NCBI RefSeq assembly: GCF_036192275.1
Contig: NZ_CP108088.1
Span: 6,015,501-6,079,500, forward strand
Direction: 5' to 3'
DNA from: Streptomyces sp. NBC_00250
GTDB lineage: Bacteria; Actinomycetota; Actinomycetes; Streptomycetales; Streptomycetaceae
DNA length: 64,000 bases
In this document: positions 9,026-17,615 of the stretch, piece by piece
How the letters are laid out: each line of letters begins with the position of its first letter
How positions within the stretch are numbered: the first letter of the stretch is position 1
Position numbers and translations under genes: made by a program
Notes under the pieces: model-generated
Told to the model about the DNA's origin: nothing
The model's input: only the letters and a program-made list of their open reading frames with translations
Database searches by the model: none

Positions 9026-9661
9026 ATGTCCGAGAGCAGGACCATCGCCGACTTCTACTTCGACCCGCTGTGCCCCTGGGCCTGGATGACCTCCCGCTGG
9101 ATGCTGGAGGTGGAGCAGGTCCGCCCGGTCGACGTGCGCTGGAAGGTGATGAGCCTGGCCGTGCTCAACGAGGACCGGCTCGACGAGGTCCCTGCCGAGT
9201 ACCGGGAGATGCTGGAGACCCAGGCCTGGGGCCCCGTCCGGGTCGTCATCGCCGCCCAGCAGCTGCACGGCGACGAGGTCGTCGGCAAGCTCTACACGGC
9301 GCTCGGCACCCGCTTCCACAACAACGGCGAGGGTGCGACCCGCGAGGCGATCGAAGGCGCCCTGGCCGATGTCGGTCTGCCGCAGGACCTGGCCGCGTAC
9401 GCCGACAAGGACACCTACGACGCCGAGCTGCGCGCCTCCCACACGGAGGGCATCGAGAAGGTCGGCCAGGACGTCGGCACCCCGGTCATCGCGGTCCCGG
9501 GCCCGGACGGCGACGAGGTCGCCTTCTTCGGTCCCGTGGTCACCCCGACCCCGCGCGGCGAGGCGGCGGCCCGGCTGTGGGACGGCACGCTGCTCGTGGC
9601 GTCGACGCCGGGCTTCTACGAGATCAAGCGCACCCGGACGGCGGAGCCCAGCTTCAAGTAG
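9026..9661 (+). CDS. DsbA-family thiol oxidoreductase, mycothiol-dependent nitroreductase-like
   Basis: A 211-residue DsbA-fold protein of the actinobacterial Rv2466c-like group (mycothiol-dependent nitroreductase). The motif at the first strand-helix turn is FYFDPLCPWAWMTSRW, so the CPWC of the mycobacterial enzyme is CPWA here, a single-cysteine site suited to glutaredoxin-like mycothiol chemistry. The cis-Pro loop is VGTPVIAVPGPDG. It is cytoplasmic: there is no signal peptide. The ATG at 9026 has GAGGAG. The consensus sigma-R promoter places it in the thiol-stress response. A perfect terminator follows. Confidence 0.85.
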   Translation: MSESRTIADFYFDPLCPWAWMTSRWMLEVEQVRPVDVRWKVMSLAVLNEDRLDEVPAEYREMLETQAWGPVRVVIAAQQLHGDEVVGKLYTALGTRFHNNGEGATREAIEGALADVGLPQDLAAYADKDTYDAELRASHTEGIEKVGQDVGTPVIAVPGPDGDEVAFFGPVVTPTPRGEAAARLWDGTLLVASTPGFYEIKRTRTAEPSFK

Positions 9662-9686
9662 TCCGTGAGGCCTCCTCCGAGGCATG

Positions 9687-9730
9687 GAAGAACCCCCGTG
9701 ATTCACGTCATCACGGGGGTTCTTCTTTCA
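9687..9730 (+). terminator. intrinsic terminator after the DsbA-like gene
   Basis: A 16-base perfect stem (9687-9702 with 9710-9725) and a 7-base loop, followed by TTTC. It separates the convergent DsbA-like and sodF genes. Confidence 0.85.
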
Positions 9731-9799
9731 TCCGCCTGCGAGTGAAGGTTGAGAAGACGATCACGAGCAGGACGACGGGGGAGCCCTCTCAGGCCCTGA

Positions 9800-10444
9800 T
9801 CAGAAGGAGATCAGCGGTACGGAGGCCTTGGCGGCGTGGTAGCGCTTGCTCACGTCCTGCCAGTCGACGACCTGCCACATGGCCTCGATGAAGTCGACCT
9901 TCTGGTTCTTGTACTGCAGGTAGAAGGCGTGCTCCCAGGCGTCGAAGACCAGGACCGGGACCGAGCCCTGGCCGACGTTGCCCTGGTGGTCGTAGACCTG
10001 CTCGACGATGAGCCGGCCGCTGATCGGCTCGTACGCGAGGACGCCCCAGCCGGAGCCCTGGGTGGTCGCGGAGGCCTTGGTCAGCTGGGCCTTGAACTTG
10101 GCGAAGGAGCCGAAGGACTCGGTGATCGCGTCCGCGAGGTCACCGACGCCGTCGGCGGCCAGCGGTTCGCCGCCGCCCCCGTCCTTCGGGCTGTTCATGT
10201 TGTTCCAGTAGATGGAGTGGAGGATGTGGCCGGAGAGGTGGAAGGCCAGGTTCTTCTCCAGGCCGTTGATCGCGCCCCACTGGTCCTTGTCGCGCGCCTC
10301 CTCCAGCTGCTCCAGGGTGTCGTTCGCTCCCTTGACGTACGCGGCGTGGTGCTTGTCGTGGTGCAGCTCGATGATCTGCGGATTGATCACCGGTTCCAGC
10401 GCCGCGTAGTCGTACGGCAGCTCCGGAAGTGTGTAGATCGCCAT
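9800..10444 (-). CDS. sodF: Fe-type superoxide dismutase
   Basis: A 214-residue Fe/Mn-family superoxide dismutase. It converts superoxide to peroxide and oxygen in the cytoplasm. Metal ligands are His in [12 protein letters not shown], His in [13 protein letters not shown], and Asp/His in [13 protein letters not shown]. The iron form is indicated mainly by regulation: the promoter has a Nur box, and Streptomyces sodF is the iron enzyme shut off by nickel-loaded Nur. The ATG at 10444 has GAAGGG upstream. Mn versus Fe cannot be settled from motifs alone. Confidence 0.95.
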   Translation of the reverse strand: MAIYTLPELPYDYAALEPVINPQIIELHHDKHHAAYVKGANDTLEQLEEARDKDQWGAINGLEKNLAFHLSGHILHSIYWNNMNSPKDGGGGEPLAADGVGDLADAITESFGSFAKFKAQLTKASATTQGSGWGVLAYEPISGRLIVEQVYDHQGNVGQGSVPVLVFDAWEHAFYLQYKNQKVDFIEAMWQVVDWQDVSKRYHAAKASVPLISF

Positions 10445-10470
10445 TGCCGAGCCCTTCGCCTGACCTCTTA

Positions 10471-10487
10471 TTGCAACCTATATGCAA
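10471..10487 (-). promoter_or_regulatory. Nur box (nickel-responsive operator) of sodF
   Basis: TTGCAA, 5 bases, ATGCAA matches the Streptomyces Nur operator tTGCaa-N5-ttGCAA in all but one position. On the minus strand it covers the likely -10 (TATAGG), 27-43 bases before the sodF ATG, so nickel-bound Nur would block transcription when the nickel enzyme SodN is available. Confidence 0.8.
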
Positions 10488-10631
10488 GTGCAGGCTAGCA
10501 GCAGCTGTAAGAGAAGTTGATCAGCCCTTGGTCCTAGGCCGATCGCCCGATCGCGGAGTGCTTCCGCGCGCTCCGCCGAACGGGCCCATCGATGCTGGAG
10601 CCGGGACCATCAAGATCCATAACGTGCCGGC

Positions 10632-11528
10632 ATGAGACTCCCCCTGAGACTTCTCGCGGCGACCGCGCTCCTCGCCGTGCTCGGCGCCACCCCCGCCGTC
10701 GCCGCCCCCGAGGACTGGCAGCGGGTCGGCACCGACACCCGCAGCGGCATCAGCGGCGTCGCCCACGAGGGAGCGGGCGCGCTGGTCGTCCACGACAACA
10801 AGCGGACCGGACAGCAGCGCCTCTCCCGCCTCGCCTACGCGGAGGGTCCCGCCACCGTCACCCCGCTCACCTGGACCGGGGCCGAGCCCATCGACCTGGA
10901 GGCCGTCGAGGCCGTCCCCGGCGCACCCGGCGACTACCTGGCCCTCGCCTCCCGCGGCATGGTCTACCGCATCAAGGTCGACGGCGGCACCGCCACCGTC
11001 CTCGACCACTCCCCGCTCCCGGGGATCGGCGAGGGCGACGACTTCGAGAGCTTCGCCCTCGTGTCCAGGGACGGGAGGTTCGCCGCGCTCTGGGCGGACC
11101 GCGGTGCCGGTACGGACCGGCCCGCCACCCTGTACGCGGCGCCGCTGTCGTTCGCGTCCTGGGGCCAGGTGCTCTTCGGCGCCGTCAGCCGACGGGACTA
11201 CCGGTCGACGTATCCGACCGACGCCGGGACGCGCCACATCTCCGACATCACGGTGACCGACTCCGGCCGGATCCTGGTCGGTTCGGCGTCGGACGCCGGG
11301 GACGACGGCCCGTTCGACTCGGCCGTGAGCGACGCGGGCCGGGTGACCCTCTCGTCCGCCGGCCGGGTACGGATCTCGCTCGACGCGGCACCGAAGGTCC
11401 TCGGCACCTTCCCCGGCTACAAGATCGAGGCCGTGGAGTGCCTGCCGGATACGGGCGACGCCCTGCTCGGCACGGACGACGAGAACACCGGCGGGTACGT
11501 CCGGACAGCCCCGTACTGCGGAGTCTGA
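10632..11528 (+). CDS. secreted protein, probable beta-propeller, function unknown
   Basis: A 298-residue protein with a clear Sec signal: MRLPLRLL, an Ala/Leu core and ATPAVAAPEDW as cleavage site near residue 25. The mature part is a run of short strands with repeated patterns such as ISGVAHEGAGALVVHDNK, YLALASRGMVYRIKVDGG and ISDITVTDSGRILVGSASD, which suggest a six- or seven-bladed propeller of the SdiA-/phytase-like lectin class, though no catalytic signature was recognised. Two Cys near the C-terminus (VECLPDTGD... PYCGV) could form a disulphide. It may be an extracellular binding protein. Confidence 0.6.
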   Translation: MRLPLRLLAATALLAVLGATPAVAAPEDWQRVGTDTRSGISGVAHEGAGALVVHDNKRTGQQRLSRLAYAEGPATVTPLTWTGAEPIDLEAVEAVPGAPGDYLALASRGMVYRIKVDGGTATVLDHSPLPGIGEGDDFESFALVSRDGRFAALWADRGAGTDRPATLYAAPLSFASWGQVLFGAVSRRDYRSTYPTDAGTRHISDITVTDSGRILVGSASDAGDDGPFDSAVSDAGRVTLSSAGRVRISLDAAPKVLGTFPGYKIEAVECLPDTGDALLGTDDENTGGYVRTAPYCGV

Positions 11529-11563
11529 CCCCGTACCGACCCCACCCCCTCCGAACACGGCAC

Positions 11564-11600
11564 CGCGCCCCGCCGAGCACGAGCTGCTCGACGGGGCGCG
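11564..11600. terminator. bidirectional stem-loop between convergent genes
   Basis: CGCGCCCCG with one mismatch then CGAGCA (11564-11579) pairs with TGCTCG/CGGGGCGCG (11585-11600). It lies between the stops of the secreted protein and the first permease. There is no T-run. Confidence 0.65.
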
Positions 11601-11627
11601 ATGTGTGTCGGGAAGGGGAAGGGAGGC

Positions 11628-13046
11628 TCAGACCTCCTCGGCCACCGGCCCCCGCAGCTTCTGGCGGGCGAAGCCGACGGCGGCGAGCAGGAGCGTCAGA
11701 CCGCCCGTCCAGTAGAGCTGCACCCGCGTGCCCTCCTCACGGGCCATCAGGACGAAGATCGCCGCCATGCCGGCGAGCGCCACCCAGGTCAGCACCGGGA
11801 AGGCCCACATCCGCACGACCAGCTTCTCGGGCGCCTCGCGCTCGGTGCGGCGGCGCAGCACCAGCTGGGAGGCGGCGATGAAGAACCAGACGACCAGGAT
11901 GATCGCGCCGATCGTGTTGAGCAGCCAGACGAAGATGTCGTCCGGACGCCAGTAGCTGAGCAGCACACAGGCGAAGCCGAAGACGGAGGAGACGAGCACC
12001 GCCGGACGCGGGACCCCGCCGAAGGTGCGGCCGAGCGCCTTCGGGCCCTGGCCGCGCGAGACGAGCGAACCGGCCATGCGGGAGGCGCCGTAGATGTTGG
12101 CGTTCATCGCCGACAGCAGCGCGACGAGCACGACCACGTTCATGATCTGGCCGGCCGCCGGGATGCCCAGGTGGTCGAGGGTCGCGACGTACGGGCCCTT
12201 CTCGACGACCGCCTTGTCGCCCCACGGGACGAGGGTGACGATGACCGCCATCGAGCCGATGTAGAAGAGCGCGATCCGCCACATCGCCGTACGGACCGCC
12301 TTGGCGACGCCCTGCACCGGGTGCTCCGACTCGGCCGCCGCGATGGTGACCGTCTCCAGACCGCCGTACGCGAAGACCGAGGCGAGCAGACCCACGATCA
12401 GGCCCTCGGAGCCGTGCGGGAAGAAGCCGCCGTCGCCGGTGAGGTTCGCGGTGCCGGGGGCGTCCGTGCCGGGCAGGACGCCGACGATCGCGAGGACGCC
12501 GATGCCGAGGAAGAGGACGATCGCGCCGACCTTGAGCGCGGCGAACCAGAACTCGAACTCGCCGAAGTTCTTCACGGCCGCCAGGTTGGTGACGCAGAAG
12601 ACCAGCATGAAGAGCGCGACCCAGGCCCACTCGGGGCTGTCCGGGAACCAGCCGGTCATGATCTTCGCGGCGCCGATGCCCTCAAGGCCGACGGCGACAC
12701 AGAGCAGGAACCAGAACGCCCAGCCGGCGGTGAAGCCGGCCCAGGGGCCGAAGGCCCGCTCGGCGTGCACGGAGAACGAGCCGGAGGCCGGGTTCGCCGC
12801 GGACATCTCGCCGAGCATCCGCATCACCAGCATCACGAGGATGCCGGAGATCGCGTAGGCGATCACGATCGAGGGCCCGGCGGCGGCGATGCCGGCGCCG
12901 GAGCCGACGAAGAGCCCGGCACCGATGACGCCGCCGAGGGCGATCATCGAGAGATGGCGCTGCTTGAGGCCGTGGGTGAGGCCCTCGGCAGGTGCGGTCG
13001 CGCCGTCCTTGCGGTCGGCCGGCGCGGGCGCGGTGGTCCGAGACAT
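11628..13046 (-). CDS. amino-acid permease, APC superfamily (AAT family), paralog 1
   Basis: A 472-residue transporter with about 12 membrane helices. HGLKQRHLSMIALGGVIGAGLFVGSGAGI is the first helix with its conserved GVIGAGLFVGSG substrate loop; EMSAANPASGSFSVHAERAFGPWAGF is the second signature of the AAT family. It imports amino acids with protons; candidates are GABA, D-Ser/D-Ala/Gly or aromatic residues, and the specificity cannot be read from the sequence. The ATG at 13046 starts MSRTTAPAPADRK; an upstream in-frame start is less likely. It is one of three paralogs in 5.5 kb. Confidence 0.88.
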   Translation of the reverse strand: MSRTTAPAPADRKDGATAPAEGLTHGLKQRHLSMIALGGVIGAGLFVGSGAGIAAAGPSIVIAYAISGILVMLVMRMLGEMSAANPASGSFSVHAERAFGPWAGFTAGWAFWFLLCVAVGLEGIGAAKIMTGWFPDSPEWAWVALFMLVFCVTNLAAVKNFGEFEFWFAALKVGAIVLFLGIGVLAIVGVLPGTDAPGTANLTGDGGFFPHGSEGLIVGLLASVFAYGGLETVTIAAAESEHPVQGVAKAVRTAMWRIALFYIGSMAVIVTLVPWGDKAVVEKGPYVATLDHLGIPAAGQIMNVVVLVALLSAMNANIYGASRMAGSLVSRGQGPKALGRTFGGVPRPAVLVSSVFGFACVLLSYWRPDDIFVWLLNTIGAIILVVWFFIAASQLVLRRRTEREAPEKLVVRMWAFPVLTWVALAGMAAIFVLMAREEGTRVQLYWTGGLTLLLAAVGFARQKLRGPVAEEV

Positions 13047-13083
13047 GGGCGAGCCCTGTTCACTAGCTGAGACGGGGAGGGAG

Positions 13084-13098
13084 CCCACAGTCTGTGGG
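13084..13098. promoter_or_regulatory. palindrome CCCACAGTCTGTGGG upstream of permease 1
   Basis: A perfect 7-1-7 dyad 38 bases before the permease start. Its first ten bases CCCACAGTCT recur at 14572-14581 upstream of permease 2, a shared element worth testing as an operator. Confidence 0.4.
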
Positions 13099-13162
13099 GC
13101 ACCACCGCTCACAGGGAACGCATGTCCGCTATACGGGCACGACCTTCACACAAGGTGAAGAT

Positions 13163-14536
13163 TCAGCTGCGTTTCGTACGGAGCTCCCGGGCCCACGCCA
13201 CGAGCAGCACCGCCCCGGTCGCCGCCCCCGACCACAGCACCTGCGGCCGGGCCGCGTCATCGGTCAGCATCAGGACCAGCACCGCGCCCATCGCGGCGAG
13301 CGCCACCCAGGTCAGCCACGGGAAGCCCCACATCCTCAGCGTCAGCGTCTCCGGCGCCTCCCGCTCGATCCGGCGCCGCAGCCGCAGCTGCGACACCGCG
13401 ATCAGCGCCCAGACGAAGAGCAGCACCGCGCCGACCGCGTTGAGCATGTACAGGAAGACGGAATCCGGCCACTTCAGATTGAGCAGTACGGAGACGAAGC
13501 CGAAGGCCACCGAGGCGAGCACCGCCCGGCGCGGCACCCCTCCGCCGGAGACCCGGAGCAGCCCCTTCGGCGCCTCCCCGCGCTCCGCGAGCGAGAACAC
13601 CATCCGCGAGGAGCCGTACAGGTTCGCGTTGAGCGCCGAGAGCAGCGCCACGAACACCACCACGTTCATGATCTGGCCCGCCGCCGGCACCCCTATGGAG
13701 TCCAGGACCGCGACGTACGGCGACTCGCCCGGCTTCATCGAGGTCCAGGGCAGCAGCGTCACGATGACCAGCATCGAACCCACGTAGAAGAGGAGGATCC
13801 GCCAGACCGCGCTGCGCACCGCCCGCGCCACGTTCCGCGCCGGGTCGTCGGACTCGGCCGCCGCGATGGTGACGACCTCCAGACCGCCGAAGGCGAAGAC
13901 GACCGCGAGGACTCCGGAGATCACTCCCGACCAGCCGTTGGGCAGGAAACCGCCCTGCCCGGTCAGGTTCGCGAGCCCCACCGGATCCGTGTCGGGCAGC
14001 CGGCCCGTGATCGCCAGTGTGCCGAGCGCCAGGAAGAGGACGATCGCGCCGACCTTCAGCGCCGCGAACCAGAACTCGAACTCTCCGAAGTTCTTCACCG
14101 CCGCGAGGTTGGCGAGGGTGAACACGATCATGAAGATCAGCACCCAGCCCCACTGCGGGACCCCCGGCACCCAGCCGTTCGCGATGCGCGCCGCGCCCGT
14201 CGCCTCCACGGCGAGGACGACGACGAGCAGGAACCAGTACAGCCAGCCCACCGAGAATCCGGCCCACCGGCCGAGCGCGCGCTCGGCGTGCACCGAGAAG
14301 GCCCCCGAGGCGGGCATCGCCGCCGACATCTCGCCGAGCATCCGCATCACCAGCATCGCGAGCGCCCCGGCGATCAGATACGAGACCACGATGCCGGGCC
14401 CGGCGACGGCGATGCCCGCGCCCGAGCCGACGAAGAGTCCGGCGCCGATCACGCCGCCGAGCCCCAGCATCGTCAGATGACGCTGCTTCAGACCGTGGGA
14501 GAGGGGCTCCGGTTCGGAGGCGAAGGAGTCGTGCAT
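13163..14536 (-). CDS. amino-acid permease, APC superfamily (AAT family), paralog 2
   Basis: A 457-residue transporter closely resembling its neighbour. SHGLKQRHLTMLGLGGVIGAGLFVGSGAGI and EMSAAMPASGAFSVHAERALGRWAGF are the same signatures, and the NLAAVKNFGEFEFWFAALKVGAIVLF segment is nearly identical in both. About 12 helices. The ATG at 14536 (MHDSFASEPEP) is preferred over upstream in-frame starts because AGAGAGCACGAGCC lies before it and it aligns with paralog 1. Local duplication is the simplest origin. Substrate unknown. Confidence 0.88.
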   Translation of the reverse strand: MHDSFASEPEPLSHGLKQRHLTMLGLGGVIGAGLFVGSGAGIAVAGPGIVVSYLIAGALAMLVMRMLGEMSAAMPASGAFSVHAERALGRWAGFSVGWLYWFLLVVVLAVEATGAARIANGWVPGVPQWGWVLIFMIVFTLANLAAVKNFGEFEFWFAALKVGAIVLFLALGTLAITGRLPDTDPVGLANLTGQGGFLPNGWSGVISGVLAVVFAFGGLEVVTIAAAESDDPARNVARAVRSAVWRILLFYVGSMLVIVTLLPWTSMKPGESPYVAVLDSIGVPAAGQIMNVVVFVALLSALNANLYGSSRMVFSLAERGEAPKGLLRVSGGGVPRRAVLASVAFGFVSVLLNLKWPDSVFLYMLNAVGAVLLFVWALIAVSQLRLRRRIEREAPETLTLRMWGFPWLTWVALAAMGAVLVLMLTDDAARPQVLWSGAATGAVLLVAWARELRTKRS

Positions 14537-14571
14537 GTGGGGGCTCGTGCTCTCTGACGGTTTATGGAGAC

Positions 14572-14581
14572 CCCACAGTCT
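14572..14581. promoter_or_regulatory. CCCACAGTCT element shared by permeases 1 and 2
   Basis: Same ten bases as in the palindrome at 13084. Here it lies within GAGAC...GTCTC, a different weak dyad, 36 bases before the start of permease 2. Confidence 0.3.
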
Positions 14582-14792
14582 CTCCAGTGAACGACCCCTG
14601 GCGCAAAAGGGACCTCCGCGCACGAGTTCCTAGTGACAAGCGTCACGTGGCGAGAGGTGTGATCGGCGGGGTTTGTTCGATCTCCACGAAGCAGTCGACC
14701 GTCGCTTTGTCGGCGGCTGACGGTGATCGAGCGTTCACTCCTGGCATACCGTCAAGGCGTCCCACCCACCCTCACCCCCCCGCGGAGTACCG

Positions 14793-15389
14793 ATGAGCAC
14801 CGCCGCAGCCCCCGTCCGTTCCCTCCGTGCGGGCACCGTCCTCGCCGACCTGCTCCCGGCGAGCCGCACCCGCGACATCGCGCTGGTCGTCGGCGGCGCC
14901 GCCCTCACCGGCCTCGCCGCGCAGCTCTCCGTCCCGGTCCCCGGCTCCCCGGTCCCGGTCTCCGGTCAGACCTTCGCCGCCCTGCTCGTCGGCACCGCGC
15001 TCGGCGCCCGCCGCGGCTTCCTCGCCCTGGCCCTGTACGCAGTGGCGGGCATGGCGGGCGTGCCGTGGTTCGCGCAGGCCTCCTCCGGTTACGCGATGCC
15101 GTCCTTCGGCTACGTCCTCGGCATGCTGCTCGCCTCGACCGTCGTCGGCGCCCTCGCCCGCCGCGGCGCGGACCGCTCGGTGCTCCGCACCGCCGGCGTG
15201 ATGGTCCTGGGCTCCGCGATCATCTACGCGGTCGGCGTGCCCTACCTGGCGCTCGCGACCGGCATGAGCCTCGGCCAGGCCGTCGCGGCCGGCCTCACCC
15301 CGTTCCTCATCGGCGACGCCCTCAAGGCGGCCCTCGCCATGGGCGCCCTGCCGGCCGCCTGGAAGCTGGTCGGCGGCCGCAAGGGCTGA
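14793..15389 (+). CDS. bioY: biotin transporter S component BioY
   Basis: A 198-residue BioY protein, the biotin-binding membrane subunit of an ECF-type importer. Five to six hydrophobic segments are visible. The motif LAAQLSVPVPGSPVPVSGQTFAALLVGTALGARRG is the BioY signature. AVAGMAGVPWFAQASSGYAMPSFGYVLG is the second conserved loop. No EcfA/EcfT (BioMN) is adjacent, so it acts alone or uses a shared energising module encoded elsewhere. It is inserted between two amino-acid permeases. The ATG at 14793 follows GCGGAGTACCG. Confidence 0.92.
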   Translation: MSTAAAPVRSLRAGTVLADLLPASRTRDIALVVGGAALTGLAAQLSVPVPGSPVPVSGQTFAALLVGTALGARRGFLALALYAVAGMAGVPWFAQASSGYAMPSFGYVLGMLLASTVVGALARRGADRSVLRTAGVMVLGSAIIYAVGVPYLALATGMSLGQAVAAGLTPFLIGDALKAALAMGALPAAWKLVGGRKG

Positions 15390-15406
15390 GCCGTCCGCGC
15401 GTACGA

Positions 15407-15444
15407 AGAGGGCCCGTCGTTCCCCGAGGAACGGCGGGCCCTCT
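15407..15444. terminator. perfect stem-loop between bioY and permease 3
   Basis: A stem of 17 paired positions (15407-15423 with 15428-15444, one T/G pair) and a CCGA loop between convergent genes. It can stop both. Confidence 0.8.
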
Positions 15445-15463
15445 CGCGTGGGTGCCCCGGGCG

Positions 15464-16924
15464 CTAGACGCGCTCGGAGATCTCGGCCGGCTCCTTCGCC
15501 GAGGCCTTCGTCACGCGCTCCTTGACCAGCGCGATCGCGATCACCAGCGCGGCCACGAGCAGCGAGAGCACGACCTGCTCACGGGCGCTGCCGCCGTCGT
15601 AGAGCATGTAGCCGAGGACGAAGACGATCATGCCGATCGTCGCCCAGGTCAGGTACGGGAAGAGCCACATCTTCACGACGAGCTTCTCCGGCGTCTCGCG
15701 CAGGATGATGCCGCGCATCCGCAGCTGGGTCACGCAGATGACCAGCCAGACGAAGAGCGCCACCGCGCCGGAGGAGTTCAGCAGGAACGCGAAGACGGTG
15801 TCCGGCCACTTGTAGTTGAAGAAGACCGCGACGAAGCCGAAGACGACCGAGCCGAGGATCGCCGCCGTCGGCACGCCCCGCTTGTTGACCTTGGCGAAGG
15901 CCTTGGGCGCGTCACCGCGCCGGCCGAGCGAGAAGGCCATGCGGGAGGCGGTGTAGAGACCCGAGTTCAGGCAGGAGAGCACGGCGGTGAGGACGATCAC
16001 GTTCATGATCTGACCGGCGTGCGCGATGCCGATGGAGTCGAGGGCGGCGACGTACGAGCCCTTCTCGACGATCGACTTGTCGTTCCACGGCAGCAGCGTC
16101 AGGACGACGAAGATCGAGCCCAGGTAGAAGACGCCGATCCGCCAGATCACGCTGTTGGTGGCCTTGGTGACCGCCTTCTGCGGGTCCTCGGACTCACCGG
16201 CGGCCAGCGTGACGATCTCGCTGCCCATGAAGGAGAAGACGACCATCAGCACACCGGTGAGGATCGCTCCCGCACCCATCGGGAAGAAGCCCCCGCTGTC
16301 GGTGAGATGCGCGAATCCGGCGCCCGGGTTGTCCGAGCCGGGCAGCACGCCGAAGACGGCGAGCATGCCGATGACGACGAAGGCGCCGATGGCGACGACC
16401 TTGATGCCGGCGAACCAGAACTCGAACTCGCCGTAGGAGGCGACCGAGCCGAGGTTGGTGGCGGTCAGCACCACCATCACGATGAGCGCCCAGCCCCACT
16501 GCGGGACGGCCGGGATCCAGCTCTCCAGGATCTTGGCGCCTGCGGTCGCCTCGACGGCGAGGACGACGACCCAGAAGAACCAGTAGAGCCAGCCGATGCT
16601 GAAGCCGGCCCAGCGGCCGAGGGCCCGGTCGGCGTAGGCGGAGAAGGAGCCGGAGGACGGCCGGGCGGCGGCCATCTCGCCGAGCATCCGCATGACGAAG
16701 ACGACCATGGCGCCGACGAGCGCGTAGGACAGCAGGATCGCGGGACCGGCTGCGGCGATGCCGGAGCCGGAGCCGACGAAGAGACCGGCACCGATGACGC
16801 CACCGATGGCGATCATCGACAGGTGGCGGTTCTTGAGACCGGCCTTGAGGCCGTCGGAGGAGTCGGGGGCCCCGAGGGCTCCGGTCTCCTCGCCGTCCTT
16901 CGTCAGGGTCGGTTGCGAGTTCAT
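15464..16924 (-). CDS. amino-acid permease, APC superfamily (AAT family), paralog 3
   Basis: A 486-residue transporter with about 12 helices. KNRHLSMIAIGGVIGAGLFVGSGSGI and EMAAARPSSGSFSAYADRALGRWAGF are the same family signatures as in paralogs 1 and 2, but the divergence is larger, and a C-terminal extension rich in Lys/Glu follows the last helix. The ATG at 16924 (MNSQPTLTKDG) has AAGGAA. bioY lies between it and the other two, so the duplication was not simply tandem or bioY moved in. The substrate is not assignable. Confidence 0.88.
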   Translation of the reverse strand: MNSQPTLTKDGEETGALGAPDSSDGLKAGLKNRHLSMIAIGGVIGAGLFVGSGSGIAAAGPAILLSYALVGAMVVFVMRMLGEMAAARPSSGSFSAYADRALGRWAGFSIGWLYWFFWVVVLAVEATAGAKILESWIPAVPQWGWALIVMVVLTATNLGSVASYGEFEFWFAGIKVVAIGAFVVIGMLAVFGVLPGSDNPGAGFAHLTDSGGFFPMGAGAILTGVLMVVFSFMGSEIVTLAAGESEDPQKAVTKATNSVIWRIGVFYLGSIFVVLTLLPWNDKSIVEKGSYVAALDSIGIAHAGQIMNVIVLTAVLSCLNSGLYTASRMAFSLGRRGDAPKAFAKVNKRGVPTAAILGSVVFGFVAVFFNYKWPDTVFAFLLNSSGAVALFVWLVICVTQLRMRGIILRETPEKLVVKMWLFPYLTWATIGMIVFVLGYMLYDGGSAREQVVLSLLVAALVIAIALVKERVTKASAKEPAEISERV

Positions 16925-16976
16925 GAACGCTTCCTTGCGTGTGGGGGGCGCTCGGATCGCGAGCCCGAGCATTGAA

Positions 16977-16990
16977 CCCTGTGAACAGGG
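16977..16990. promoter_or_regulatory. dyad CCCTGT-GA-ACAGGG upstream of permease 3
   Basis: A perfect 6-2-6 dyad 53 bases before the start. The half CCCTGTTCAC also occurs at 13054-13063 just before permease 1. Confidence 0.35.
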
Positions 16991-17120
16991 ATGATCGGAA
17001 GACCTCATTCCGGATTGTTGTGCGGGCCACGGTGCGAGAGGCGAAGGTCCGTACCAGGTCGGGTGAAGGTCCCGACCCCGCTGCCTGCTACCCGGCTCCC
17101 GACATGCCACACTCGGCTTC

Positions 17121-17615
17121 ATGCGCGTCTACATCGGTTCCGACCACGCCGGCTTTGAACTCAAGAACCACCTCGTCGAGTGGCTCACGGCTCACGGCCA
17201 CGAGCCCGTCGACTGCGGTCCCCACATCTACGACGCCCTGGACGACTACCCGCCGTTCTGCCTGCGTGCCGCCGAGAAGACGGCCGCGGACGCGGACAGC
17301 CTGGGCATCGTCATCGGCGGATCGGGCAACGGCGAGCAGATCGCCGCGAACAAGGTGAAGGGGGTGCGCGCCGCCCTCGCCTGGAGCGAGCAGACCGCCG
17401 CCCTCGGCCGCGAGCACAACAACGCCAACGTGGTCTCCGTCGGCGGCCGGATGCACACCCGGGAAGAGGCGACCAAGTTCGTCGAGATCTTCCTGAACAC
17501 CCCGTACTCCGGTGACGAGCGTCACACCCGCCGGATCGACATGCTCACCGCGTACGAGACCACCGGCGAGCTCCCCCCGATCCCGGCCCACCACCCGCAG
17601 GAGCCGACCGCCTGA
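17121..17615 (+). CDS. rpiB: ribose-5-phosphate isomerase B
   Basis: A 164-residue RpiB/LacAB-family isomerase. It interconverts ribose 5-phosphate and ribulose 5-phosphate in the pentose phosphate pathway. MRVYIGSDHAGFELK carries the conserved SDHAG start, GIVIGGSGNGEQIAANKVKGVRAAL the phosphate-binding loop, and REHNNANVVSVGGR the typical HNNANV segment. In this actinomycete type the usual active-site Cys of the E. coli enzyme is replaced by Ser within GGSGNGEQIAANK. The stop TGA overlaps the ATG of the next gene by one base. There is no ribosome site; CACACT lies 7 bases before the ATG. Confidence 0.93.
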   Translation: MRVYIGSDHAGFELKNHLVEWLTAHGHEPVDCGPHIYDALDDYPPFCLRAAEKTAADADSLGIVIGGSGNGEQIAANKVKGVRAALAWSEQTAALGREHNNANVVSVGGRMHTREEATKFVEIFLNTPYSGDERHTRRIDMLTAYETTGELPPIPAHHPQEPTA

